Of a stretch of 64,000 nt of DNA, positions 38,213-46,858 are shown one piece after another. A model generated the notes under the pieces. It saw only the letters and a program-made list of their open reading frames with translations, had not been told where the DNA came from and made no database searches. Each line of letters begins with the position of its first letter. The stretch's first letter is position 1. The position numbers were made by a program, and so were the translations under genes. The stretch is taken from NCBI GenBank assembly GCA_903895855.1, contig CAITVN010000194.1, forward strand, positions 18,093 to 82,092. The letters are read 5' to 3'. The DNA is from Oligoflexia bacterium. Its GTDB lineage: Bacteria > Bdellovibrionota > UBA1018.

Positions 38213-38806
38213 TTATTTTGCTAACAAAATGCTATCGACGATATAAATGATACCATTTTTGGACTGAATGGCTGCTTTGACTTCAACGCCATCGGCAAAG
38301 AGAATTCCATCTTTGATTTCAATTTTGACTTTTGGTCCATCAACCATATCCATGTCTGACATTCCGTTGAGTACTTTAGGAGGGTAAGCCGGTGCGGCAG
38401 CATGATGCTCCAGAATGCTTCGCAATGTCGCCTTATTCTCGGGTTTTAATAGGTTTTCAACGGTGCCCTTTGGAAGCTTCGCAAACGCAGCGTTGGTGGG
38501 AGCGAATAGAGTGTAGGGGCCGGGGCCTGTGAGGGTTTCAACCAAATCTGCCGCTTTGACTGCGACCACTAAAGTGGTGTGGTCAGGTGACGATACGGCC
38601 ACTTCGACCATGTCTTTGCCTTCGGCTCCGTCGAGTTTGACTACCTTCAGGGCAGTTTCTGAATGTTTGGCTTCGTGTTTGGTTTCACTTGCTGCCGCTT
38701 TTTTTGGGGTAGATGCTTTTTTGTCTGCTGCGTTGGCAAAAGGAAGTGAAAGTGAAATCGCTAATACAATAACTAGATGATGTCGTTTCATGTTTATTAT
38801 CTCCAT
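38213..38806 (-). CDS. Fasciclin (FAS1) domain secreted protein
   Basis: LTGPGPYTLFAPTNAAFAKLPKGTVENLLKPENKATLRSILEHH, GIIYIVDSILL. Confidence 0.9.
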   Translation of the reverse strand: MEIINMKRHHLVIVLAISLSLPFANAADKKASTPKKAAASETKHEAKHSETALKVVKLDGAEGKDMVEVAVSSPDHTTLVVAVKAADLVETLTGPGPYTLFAPTNAAFAKLPKGTVENLLKPENKATLRSILEHHAAAPAYPPKVLNGMSDMDMVDGPKVKIEIKDGILFADGVEVKAAIQSKNGIIYIVDSILLAK

Positions 38807-38899
38807 TTAATTTATTAACCCTTTTTTCTGAACTTGTAAAAAAGTTCAGTGAACTGGTATTCTTGTGATTCAGAGCTTAACTCGCAGTCTGGGTAGAAA

Positions 38900-39445
38900 T
38901 CATTTCTTTTTCTTTGCGTCCCCGGTTTTTTTCTTTCCGCCGTCGGCCTTTTTCTTGTCGGGATCTACTTTTTGTGGAGGAGTGATGTCTGCTTCACCTT
39001 TTTCATCAGCGTATCTAAAGAATTCTAAGATCTGCCTAGCTTCATCTTGTGAGACGTTTTGAAAAGTCATTGGCACCAAATAAGTCCCAAATAACTCAAT
39101 TGCTGTTTCATCGGTTTGTATCATTTCAGCTGGGTGAAGAATCATGTTCATGATCCATTCTGGTTTTCGGCGTTTGGTCACATCTTTGAGTGCGGGGCCG
39201 ACATAACGTTCTTCTCTCTTGTGACAAGCTGAGCATTTTGCGACAAAAACGGCTCTGCCGACTTTGGCGAGATCCTGAGACAGGGCTTCGAGTTTGACCT
39301 CTTTAATGAGCTCAACTGCCTTTTCGTCGGCGACGGCGCTATTCAAAATAGTGACAGGAATGACAAAATTAGCAAAAGAAAACAATATGACTAATATCAT
39401 ATTATTGGTTTTAATTGACTTCGACATGACGGAGCTCCTCTTCAT
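38900..39445 (-). CDS. c-type cytochrome (monoheme), Lys-rich C-terminal tail
   Basis: CSACH heme motif with GRAVFVAKCSACHKREERYVGPAL; downstream VPMTFQNVSQDEARQILEFFRYADE. Confidence 0.85.
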   Translation of the reverse strand: MKRSSVMSKSIKTNNMILVILFSFANFVIPVTILNSAVADEKAVELIKEVKLEALSQDLAKVGRAVFVAKCSACHKREERYVGPALKDVTKRRKPEWIMNMILHPAEMIQTDETAIELFGTYLVPMTFQNVSQDEARQILEFFRYADEKGEADITPPQKVDPDKKKADGGKKKTGDAKKKK

Positions 39446-39537
39446 TAAGATTCTGATTTTCTCACAACAATGACTGAGATATCTCTAGTTTTTCGATAAG
39501 TTAAACGATATCTATTTTGTAACCGGAGGTCAAAAAA

Positions 39538-41517
39538 ATGTTTACGTCTTTGAAAAAGAAATTGTTGGTATCGATTTTTGTTGGTTTGGTCGTGAGTGGT
39601 AGTTTGGTATTATTACAGAAAAACAGTTTAGCTGAGGCGCCGAAGGCGGCGATCGCTTCTAACGCTGCAGAAAAAGTTTATGTTGCTCCAGGCAAGTATG
39701 ATGAGTTTTACGCTTTCTTGTCGGGTGGCTTTAGTGGGCAAGTTTCAGTTTACGGAATGCCGTCAGGTCGCTTGTTGAAAGTGATTCCAGTGTTCGCAGT
39801 GAATCCTGAAAATTCTTATGGTTTTTCTGAAGAGTCTAAGCCGATGTTAGAAACATCGCACGGATTCGTACCCTGGGATGATTCGCATCACCCTTGGCTA
39901 TCGCAGACAGCGGGTCAAGATGACGGCCGTTGGTTGTTTATCAATGCGAATAACACCCCTCGTATTGCGCGAATTGATCTGACCACATTTAAGACGGTTG
40001 AGATCTTAGAAATTCCTAATTCGGGCGGCAATCACGGTTCACCGTTCGGTACCATGAATACCGATTATCTGGTGGCATCAACTCGTTTTGCTGTACCGAT
40101 TCCACAAAAAGATGTTCCTTTAAAAGACGTCAAAGAATTTAAGGGCTCGATTAGCTTCATTAAGGTTGACAAAAAGTCAGGCGAAATGAGTGTTGCTTTT
40201 CAAGTGATGGTTCCTGGCATCGACTATGACCTTGCTCATTGCGGCAAAGGGCCGTCTGATGGTTGGTGTTTTTTCACCAGTTACAACTCAGAAAAAGCTC
40301 ATACTCTGATTGAAGTGAATGCCTCAAAGAATGACAAAGACTTCTTGGCTGCTGTTAATTGGAAAGCACTTGAAGCTTGTGTGGCTGGCGGCAAAGCCAA
40401 AGACGTTAAGGCAAATTTTGTTCACAACGTTTATAGTGATGAAGTTCACAGTGCGAAAACCACCCGCTTGAATACCGTCAAAACTTTAGATTTACTCAGT
40501 TGCCCGGGTTCAGTTTACTACATTCCCATTGCTAAGTCGCCGCATGGTTCTGATGTTGACCCAACCGGTGAGTACATCATTGGTGGTGGTAAGTTGGCTT
40601 CTCAGATTACCGCTTATTCTTTTGCAAAGCTTCAAGAAGCGATTAAGGCAAAGAAAGTGGTCGGTGAGTTTGAGGGAGTACCCATTCTTGATTACGCTTC
40701 AGTGATGGCCGGCGAAGTGAAAAAACCGTGTCTAGGACCTCTGCACACCGAGTTTGATGGTAAAGGGTTTGGTTACACTTCCTGTTTCGTCAGTTCAGAA
40801 GTGGTTAAATGGAAACTCGGAACTTGGGAAGTTGTTGGTCACATGCCTACTTACTATTCTTTGGGTCACTTGATGATTCCAGGTGGTAATACGATGAAGC
40901 CATGGGGCAAGTATGTGTTCGCGATGAACAAGATCACTAAAGATCGATATTTGCCAACCGGTCCAGAGTTGAATCAGTCGGCTCAGCTGATTGATATTTC
41001 GGGCGACAAGATGGAAATGTTGCTCGATTTTCCGACGATTGGTGAGCCTCACTACGCTCAAGGTATCGCTGCTGATTTAGTGAAAAAGAATCAAAAGCGA
41101 ATCTACAAACTTGAAGACAATAAGCACAAGTATGCCGTGAAGAATGAAGAAGAAGGTAAGGTAGTTCGTGAAGGTAAGAGCGTTCATGTTTACATGGCTT
41201 CAATCAGATCACACTTTACCCCAGATAATATCGAAGGGCTAAAAGTGGGCGACGATGTCTTCTTTCACGTCACAAATCTAGAACAAGATTGGGATATTCC
41301 ACACGGGTTTTCGATCTTGGGCGCAAACACAGCAGAACTGTTGATCATGCCGGGTGAGACGATGACCTACAAGTGGTCACCAAAAGCCGCTGGCGTTTAT
41401 CCGTTCTACTGTACTGACTTCTGCTCTGCGCTTCATCAAGAAATGCAAGGGTATTTGCGAGTATCAGCGGCCGGCTCAAAAACGCCGATCAAGTTTGGTA
41501 CAGGTAAAGATCTGTAG
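39538..41517 (+). CDS. nosZ: Nitrous-oxide reductase, Sec-type (clade II)
   Basis: Beta-propeller domain plus CuA motif YPFYCTDFCSALHQEMQGYL; N-terminal signal MFTSLKKKLLVSIFVGLVVSG lacks twin-arginine. Confidence 0.95.
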   Translation: MFTSLKKKLLVSIFVGLVVSGSLVLLQKNSLAEAPKAAIASNAAEKVYVAPGKYDEFYAFLSGGFSGQVSVYGMPSGRLLKVIPVFAVNPENSYGFSEESKPMLETSHGFVPWDDSHHPWLSQTAGQDDGRWLFINANNTPRIARIDLTTFKTVEILEIPNSGGNHGSPFGTMNTDYLVASTRFAVPIPQKDVPLKDVKEFKGSISFIKVDKKSGEMSVAFQVMVPGIDYDLAHCGKGPSDGWCFFTSYNSEKAHTLIEVNASKNDKDFLAAVNWKALEACVAGGKAKDVKANFVHNVYSDEVHSAKTTRLNTVKTLDLLSCPGSVYYIPIAKSPHGSDVDPTGEYIIGGGKLASQITAYSFAKLQEAIKAKKVVGEFEGVPILDYASVMAGEVKKPCLGPLHTEFDGKGFGYTSCFVSSEVVKWKLGTWEVVGHMPTYYSLGHLMIPGGNTMKPWGKYVFAMNKITKDRYLPTGPELNQSAQLIDISGDKMEMLLDFPTIGEPHYAQGIAADLVKKNQKRIYKLEDNKHKYAVKNEEEGKVVREGKSVHVYMASIRSHFTPDNIEGLKVGDDVFFHVTNLEQDWDIPHGFSILGANTAELLIMPGETMTYKWSPKAAGVYPFYCTDFCSALHQEMQGYLRVSAAGSKTPIKFGTGKDL

Positions 41518-41563
41518 TTTGCAGTTGTTTAGTCGTTTCAGTTAAAAAAAAGGAGAGGTTACC

Positions 41564-42208
41564 GTGTTTCAATCTTTGATGAGTAGGGCCAGTACGCCAT
41601 CGAGGGTTATGATCACTGTAGCCTCTCTTTTGTTTTTGATTACCTTTATTGCGCCGCTTTGGGAGATCAGTTTATCGGCTCCGCAGTATCCAGAAGGTTT
41701 GAGTATGCAAATCTGGGCTTCGAAATTTACCGGTGATGTGTCGACCATCAATATCTTGAATCATTACATCGGCATGGCGCCCATCACGGCTGATAAGTTT
41801 CCTGAATTTCAGATTTTCCCTAAAGTTTTTGGCGCATTTCTGGTCTTGGGGTTATTGGTAGCCGGAATTGGCCGAAAGGCCTTGTCTGCCCTCTATGCTC
41901 TTTTGGTCGTGTGCTTTTCATTTATGGCACTTTATGATTTTTACCAGTGGGAATACAATTTTGGTCACAACCTGAACCCTGATGCGGCAATCAAGATGGA
42001 CGATATGGTTTATCAGCCACCTCTCATTGGCGAAAAAGTTTTTTTAAATATTTCTGCCTCTTCGTGGCCTGACATTGGCGGCATTGCATTTGTGCTTGCT
42101 ATCGTTCTGATCTTGATCGCTGTGGTCTGGGATTTTGGGGGCTTTTCTCGATTTAAGAACCTCAAAAACTTTAGGAAGCGTAGAGAAAGTCATGTGGCTT
42201 CGATTTAG
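41564..42208 (+). CDS. nos-cluster membrane protein
   Basis: 214 aa multi-TM protein directly between nosZ and nosL; NILNHYIGMAPI segment. Confidence 0.7.
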   Translation: MFQSLMSRASTPSRVMITVASLLFLITFIAPLWEISLSAPQYPEGLSMQIWASKFTGDVSTINILNHYIGMAPITADKFPEFQIFPKVFGAFLVLGLLVAGIGRKALSALYALLVVCFSFMALYDFYQWEYNFGHNLNPDAAIKMDDMVYQPPLIGEKVFLNISASSWPDIGGIAFVLAIVLILIAVVWDFGGFSRFKNLKNFRKRRESHVASI

Positions 42209-42644
42209 TGCACTTCTGCTATTTTCTTTTGAGTTAGCATTTTTGACCGGATGTTTTTCAAAAAAACCAGAACCCATTGATTTTGGAGCCGATTCTTGCC
42301 AGAACTGCAAAATGGTGATTACTGACCGGCGTTTTGGTGGAGAGATTGTCTCGGCCAAGGGCAAGATTTATCAATTTGATGCCCTTGAGTGTCTGCATCA
42401 GTTTCAGCTTGAGCACAGTGACTTGGTCGGCGTTCAGTCGGGTGCAAAAGTGTATGTCATCGATTCATCAAAAAACGGCGAACTCATTTTGGCCGAAGAC
42501 GCTCAATTTAGAGTTGAGACCAAACTCAGAAGTCCGATGGGGCAGGCGATTTATGCCGTACCTAAGTCAAGGGTGTTGTCGACAACCGAACCGGTTTTTA
42601 GTTGGTTAGATATTCAGACAAAGTTGGAGCGTCCTTCGCGGTGA
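42192..42644 (+). CDS. nosL: NosL copper-chaperone lipoprotein
   Basis: Lipobox FLTGC, DSCQNCKMVITDRRFGGEIVSAKGKIYQFDALECL; ATG at 42192 inside the longer ORF 42135-42644. Confidence 0.88.
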   Translation: MWLRFSALLLFSFELAFLTGCFSKKPEPIDFGADSCQNCKMVITDRRFGGEIVSAKGKIYQFDALECLHQFQLEHSDLVGVQSGAKVYVIDSSKNGELILAEDAQFRVETKLRSPMGQAIYAVPKSRVLSTTEPVFSWLDIQTKLERPSR

Positions 42645-43924
42645 AAATTCTTATTTGGGTGGCCGCATGGGTTGGGGTTTTGGGTACCTCGTTGTCACAA
42701 GCCTCGAGTGGTGGGCCGCAGACCATTCGGGTGTGCCCGAGTTGCGTAGAAACTTCAATTCGTAAAGCCATTGATGGGGCTCGTGCTGGCGCGGTTATTC
42801 AAGTGAGCAGCGGTACCTACCAAGAAGAAGCCATCGTGATCCAGAAGTCGATCAAGCTAATGGGTGAAGACACAGGGGCGGGTTTGCCTGTGATCGATGG
42901 TCAGAAGAAAGTGGCGCCAATCACGATTATAAAAACTGACCAGGTTGAAATTTCTGGTTTCGTCATCAAAGACACCGGGTCTAGCTATGTCGAAGATGTG
43001 GCCGCAATCAAAGTCATCGATTCTAAAAACTGCCTCATTCGGCACAACCGGTTTGAGAATACGACGTTCGGAATCTACTTGCAGCGGGCTGTAGACTGCA
43101 CGCTCGATGACAACGAGTTGCGAGGGCAGGCAAAAGACGAGTCGAGCGGCGGTAACGGCATTCACATCTGGTCAGGGTCGGGTCACACGGTCGATAACAA
43201 TCGCGTTTCAGGCCATCGCGATGGCATTTACTTAGAATTTGTTTCACACGCAAAAATTCTGAGAAATGATGTGCGAAAGAATCTGCGCTACGGTTTGCAT
43301 TTCATGCAGTCGAGTGACGCTGATTATTTTTCAAATTACTTTAGCGAAAATGGGTCGGGTGTAGCGGTCATGTATTCGAAAAAAATTCAAATGCGCGATA
43401 ATCACTTTGTGTTGAGTTCTGGTCAGTCGTCTTATGGTTTACTTCTGAAAGAAATTCACGATTCAGTCATTGAAAATAATGAGTTTTCTCAAAACACGGT
43501 CGCGATATTCATGGAAGGCTCAAACCGCTCGAAATTTCGGAGTAACCGAGTAGTGGGCAGTGGTTGGGCGCTTCGAATCATGGGTGACTGTGAAGGAAAT
43601 GAATTTGAGAAGAATGATTTCATTCAAAATGCGTTTGATGTGACGACCAATTCGAGCCAAAGTGCCAATCTCTTTAAAGGTAACTATTGGAGTCATTATT
43701 CAGGATACGATCTTGACCGAAATGGCGTGGGCGACGTGCCTTACCGGCCCGTCAGTCTTTCTTCGGTGGTCTTAGAGCAAATCGATTCGTCTTATGTGTT
43801 GCTCAATAGTTTTTTATTCAGCGTTTTAGATCAAGTTGAGCGGGCGCTTCCTTCAATGACGCCTGAGCCCTTGAAAGACGAAGAGCCAGCGATGGCCCAA
43901 TTTGGGGCGGGGGTACGAAAGTGA
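42641..43924 (+). CDS. nosD: NosD periplasmic right-handed beta-helix protein
   Basis: Repeated parallel beta-helix (NSQ..DNHF, VIENNEFSQNTVAIFMEGS), GNYWSHYSGYDLDRNGVGDVPYRP; probable GTG start at 42641. Confidence 0.9.
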   Translation: MKILIWVAAWVGVLGTSLSQASSGGPQTIRVCPSCVETSIRKAIDGARAGAVIQVSSGTYQEEAIVIQKSIKLMGEDTGAGLPVIDGQKKVAPITIIKTDQVEISGFVIKDTGSSYVEDVAAIKVIDSKNCLIRHNRFENTTFGIYLQRAVDCTLDDNELRGQAKDESSGGNGIHIWSGSGHTVDNNRVSGHRDGIYLEFVSHAKILRNDVRKNLRYGLHFMQSSDADYFSNYFSENGSGVAVMYSKKIQMRDNHFVLSSGQSSYGLLLKEIHDSVIENNEFSQNTVAIFMEGSNRSKFRSNRVVGSGWALRIMGDCEGNEFEKNDFIQNAFDVTTNSSQSANLFKGNYWSHYSGYDLDRNGVGDVPYRPVSLSSVVLEQIDSSYVLLNSFLFSVLDQVERALPSMTPEPLKDEEPAMAQFGAGVRK

Positions 43925-44682
43925 TTCGATTAGTCGATTTGAAAAAGAGTTATGCAGCAGTCAATGCGCTTAACGGCGTTTCAGCGCAAGTGAAACCCGG
44001 ATCGATCACAGGCATTGTGGGTCCGAATGGTTGCGGAAAAACTACGCTCATCAAATGCATTCTGGGGTTGGTGGTTCCCGATCAAGGGCAGATTTTTGTC
44101 GATGGGGTTGAGGTTCACTCAAGGGGCTGGAGACACCGTGAAAATTTAGGGTACATGCCGCAAAATCCCGAGTTTCCGGGCAACCTTCGGGTAAATGAAC
44201 TCTTAGAGATGATGGCTGATATTCGGGGGGTTGCACCTCAGTCTCGCTCTGAATTGATCGATCGTTTTGAGGTGCAGCCGTTTTTAGATCGTCCATTTGG
44301 TACGTTGTCGGGTGGTACGAAGCAGAAAGTGGCAGTGGTCTCGGCTTTGATGTTTAACCCCAAGATTATTATTTTAGACGAGCCGACGGTGGGATTAGAT
44401 CCGGTTTCGGCGAGACGATTTAAAGATTTGATCAAGGCGAGAGCCGCTTCTGGCGCGGCTGTTTTATTGGTTTCCCACATTTTAAGTGAGATGGATCAGT
44501 TAGTCGATAACATGGTATTCATGCTAGAGGGCCGAGTTGAATTTTCTGGGGCGGCCAGTGACCTACGAAAACTCAGTGAAGAGGGGTTATCGATTGAATC
44601 AGCTGTGATTCAGTTCTTAGAGCGTCGAGAGCAAGCATTGCCGAGCAGTCGCAAGCCGTTAAGTGGTGAGGTTCGATCATGA
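43921..44682 (+). CDS. nosF: NosF ABC transporter ATPase
   Basis: GPNGCGKTT, LSGGTKQKV, IIILDEPTVGLDP, LLVSHILSEMDQL. Confidence 0.92.
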   Translation: MIRLVDLKKSYAAVNALNGVSAQVKPGSITGIVGPNGCGKTTLIKCILGLVVPDQGQIFVDGVEVHSRGWRHRENLGYMPQNPEFPGNLRVNELLEMMADIRGVAPQSRSELIDRFEVQPFLDRPFGTLSGGTKQKVAVVSALMFNPKIIILDEPTVGLDPVSARRFKDLIKARAASGAAVLLVSHILSEMDQLVDNMVFMLEGRVEFSGAASDLRKLSEEGLSIESAVIQFLERREQALPSSRKPLSGEVRS

Positions 44683-45461
44683 ATCAAAGTTCATTCAAAG
44701 TTTTTAAATATGAATTATTGAATACCGTGCGAAATCGATGGCTGGCGGTTTGCTCGGTCTTGGTGTTTTTTGTGACAGTAGGCTTCATTAAAGTCAGTGG
44801 TGATTTCGATAAAGCGCTGCTCAGCATGACGAGTTTGTCGGTGGTCGGTGTGCCCCTAGTGACCGTCTTGTTTAGTTCGCTCTATTGGTATTATAACGAC
44901 CGGTTTACCCAGTTGCTACTTACACTACCTGTTAAACGGCAGACATTGTACGTCGCGCGCTACTTGTCGCACGTTGGGGCGCTGGCGCTGTGCTGGGTTG
45001 GAGGAGTGACTCTCGGTTTCTTAGTTTACCTACATTTTTCGGCTGGCATCGTTTTGCTCAGTGTTCTGGTGTGCGTGCTGGTTTGTGTTTTTGTGGCGAT
45101 CACGATGGCAGTTTGCGCGAAAGTTTCAGATCGCATGAAAGGAATGGGTTTATTGTTTGGGCTCTGGCTTTATTTCGCACTCATTCATGATGGGCTTATT
45201 TTGTTGATCTTATTCGCGCTTCGCGATTACCCGCTAGATAGTGTGAGTGGAGCGCTGGGTGTGTTGAATCCCATTGGTCTTGCCCGCGTGGTTTCATTAA
45301 TGCACTACGAATCGGCGATGCTTTTAGGGCATGCGGGGGCTCTGGTTCGAAACCTGCTGACATCATCAACTGGCCTTGTGATCGCCTTAGCAGTAGGGCT
45401 GGTCTGGGTGATCGTACCCGCAGTGATTGGGCTGAGAATTTTTCAGAAGAAAGATTTCTAA
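44679..45461 (+). CDS. nosY: NosY ABC permease
   Basis: Six-TM permease directly downstream of and overlapping nosF. Confidence 0.88.
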   Translation: MNQSSFKVFKYELLNTVRNRWLAVCSVLVFFVTVGFIKVSGDFDKALLSMTSLSVVGVPLVTVLFSSLYWYYNDRFTQLLLTLPVKRQTLYVARYLSHVGALALCWVGGVTLGFLVYLHFSAGIVLLSVLVCVLVCVFVAITMAVCAKVSDRMKGMGLLFGLWLYFALIHDGLILLILFALRDYPLDSVSGALGVLNPIGLARVVSLMHYESAMLLGHAGALVRNLLTSSTGLVIALAVGLVWVIVPAVIGLRIFQKKDF

Positions 45462-45474
45462 TCTTGGGCCTATT

Positions 45475-46752
45475 TTACCCTCTCGGCTTACGTGGCCCTG
45501 ACGATTTCGGCGGCCTTGAGTCGCCCTTCGAAGGTCTTCGGTCGCTTCTTTGGCCGCCTTTTGGGTCGCCTCTTTGACCGCCTCTTGAGTCACCCGATGA
45601 AGGCTGCTCTTTTGTCTTTGCACGGCCGTGAAAGGTGGCGCGTTTGCCGCCTGCGCTTGGTGACGCAGAAGATGGAGCACCCTTTGAAGGTCTTGAATCG
45701 TCGTCGCCTTTGCGGTCGCGAGGAGCGAATGGTCTCGAAGCTTTCGAGTATCTCGAAGAAGGTGCCGCACGGCTACTGTCGTCACGCTTTTCGCCGCGAG
45801 TTTCGCCACGTGAGTCTCGGCGAATTTCTTTTGGCGCACTCACGCGATCGGCTGAGCGATCACGTGGGCGAGGAGATTTTGAGCCCACTGGCTTAATTCG
45901 AGTTTCGCGAGCGCGAAGTGGCTTGATGAGCCCTGAAGAATTTTGAATTTCAGCGTTTTCGGGATTAGAAATCCCGGTTCGCTCTTGCTTGGCTTCACGC
46001 TTCTTGGTTTCAAAATCAATCTTGCGCATTCCTAGGTCAGGTTGGTGAAGCAAGGCTTCAACTTGGGTGTCTTTGAGTGGTCTGAATTTTCCGGGTTCTA
46101 GGCCGTGCAGAGTGATGTGGCCAATCGCCGTTCTCACGATGCGTTCAACCAAGAAACCTTTGTCTTCGAACCAACTACGCATATCCACCGTCGAGACGCC
46201 CATCATGATGATCTCGACGAGGGATTTTTGGGTGTATTTTTCGATGAGTGAAACACTGAGCGGCTTTGAGAAATGACCGTCTTGTTTGACTCCACGGCGA
46301 AGTCTTGTCAGCATCTCTTCGTCTGGGTGGCCCTTGACTTTGACATGATAGACGCGCGGAATGTCATCTCGGCGCTGTAATTTTTCGGCGAACTCGCCGT
46401 CGTTGGTCACCAAAATGAGGCCTTCGTTGTTGAAGCTCAGTCTGCCAATCGGAAACAAGCGAGTTTTGATACGGGCAAAATAGCCAGCCATCGTCGCGCG
46501 ACCTTCAGGGTCTTGAAACATTGAAATGACGAGCCTCGGTTTATAAAAAGCATAATAAACCGGTGGGGCGGTGAGTTTGCTAATCAGCCGGCCACTGACT
46601 TTGATGGCGTCTTCTGAGAGGTCAGCTTTATCGCCGAGTTTGGCGATTTTTCCGTTGACGGTGACTTCTCCGAATTCGATGAGTTCTTCACCCTTGCGTC
46701 TTGAAGCAATGCCGACATGCGCTAAAATCTTCTGTAATCGTTCTGAAGCCAT
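45475..46752 (-). CDS. RsuA/RluB/RluF-family pseudouridine synthase with long disordered basic C-terminal tail
   Basis: S4 domain at N-terminus, PIGRLSFNNEGLILVTNDGEFAEKLQ; C-terminal ~150 aa rich in R/K/S/G/P. Confidence 0.88.
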   Translation of the reverse strand: MASERLQKILAHVGIASRRKGEELIEFGEVTVNGKIAKLGDKADLSEDAIKVSGRLISKLTAPPVYYAFYKPRLVISMFQDPEGRATMAGYFARIKTRLFPIGRLSFNNEGLILVTNDGEFAEKLQRRDDIPRVYHVKVKGHPDEEMLTRLRRGVKQDGHFSKPLSVSLIEKYTQKSLVEIIMMGVSTVDMRSWFEDKGFLVERIVRTAIGHITLHGLEPGKFRPLKDTQVEALLHQPDLGMRKIDFETKKREAKQERTGISNPENAEIQNSSGLIKPLRARETRIKPVGSKSPRPRDRSADRVSAPKEIRRDSRGETRGEKRDDSSRAAPSSRYSKASRPFAPRDRKGDDDSRPSKGAPSSASPSAGGKRATFHGRAKTKEQPSSGDSRGGQRGDPKGGQRSDRRPSKGDSRPPKSSGPRKPRG

Positions 46753-46858
46753 AGATAATCCACCCTTATTAGTCTTGTGTGAATCGACTGTAGCACTATT
46801 TAAATCAAAGTTCGACCGATTCTGTTAGTTTCACCCAGTTTCGGGCTATTCATTTGGG

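Noticed and set aside
45492-45946. Plus-strand ORFs 45492-45896 and 45635-45946
   Set aside because: Antisense to the low-complexity tail of the pseudouridine synthase; open only because of biased composition
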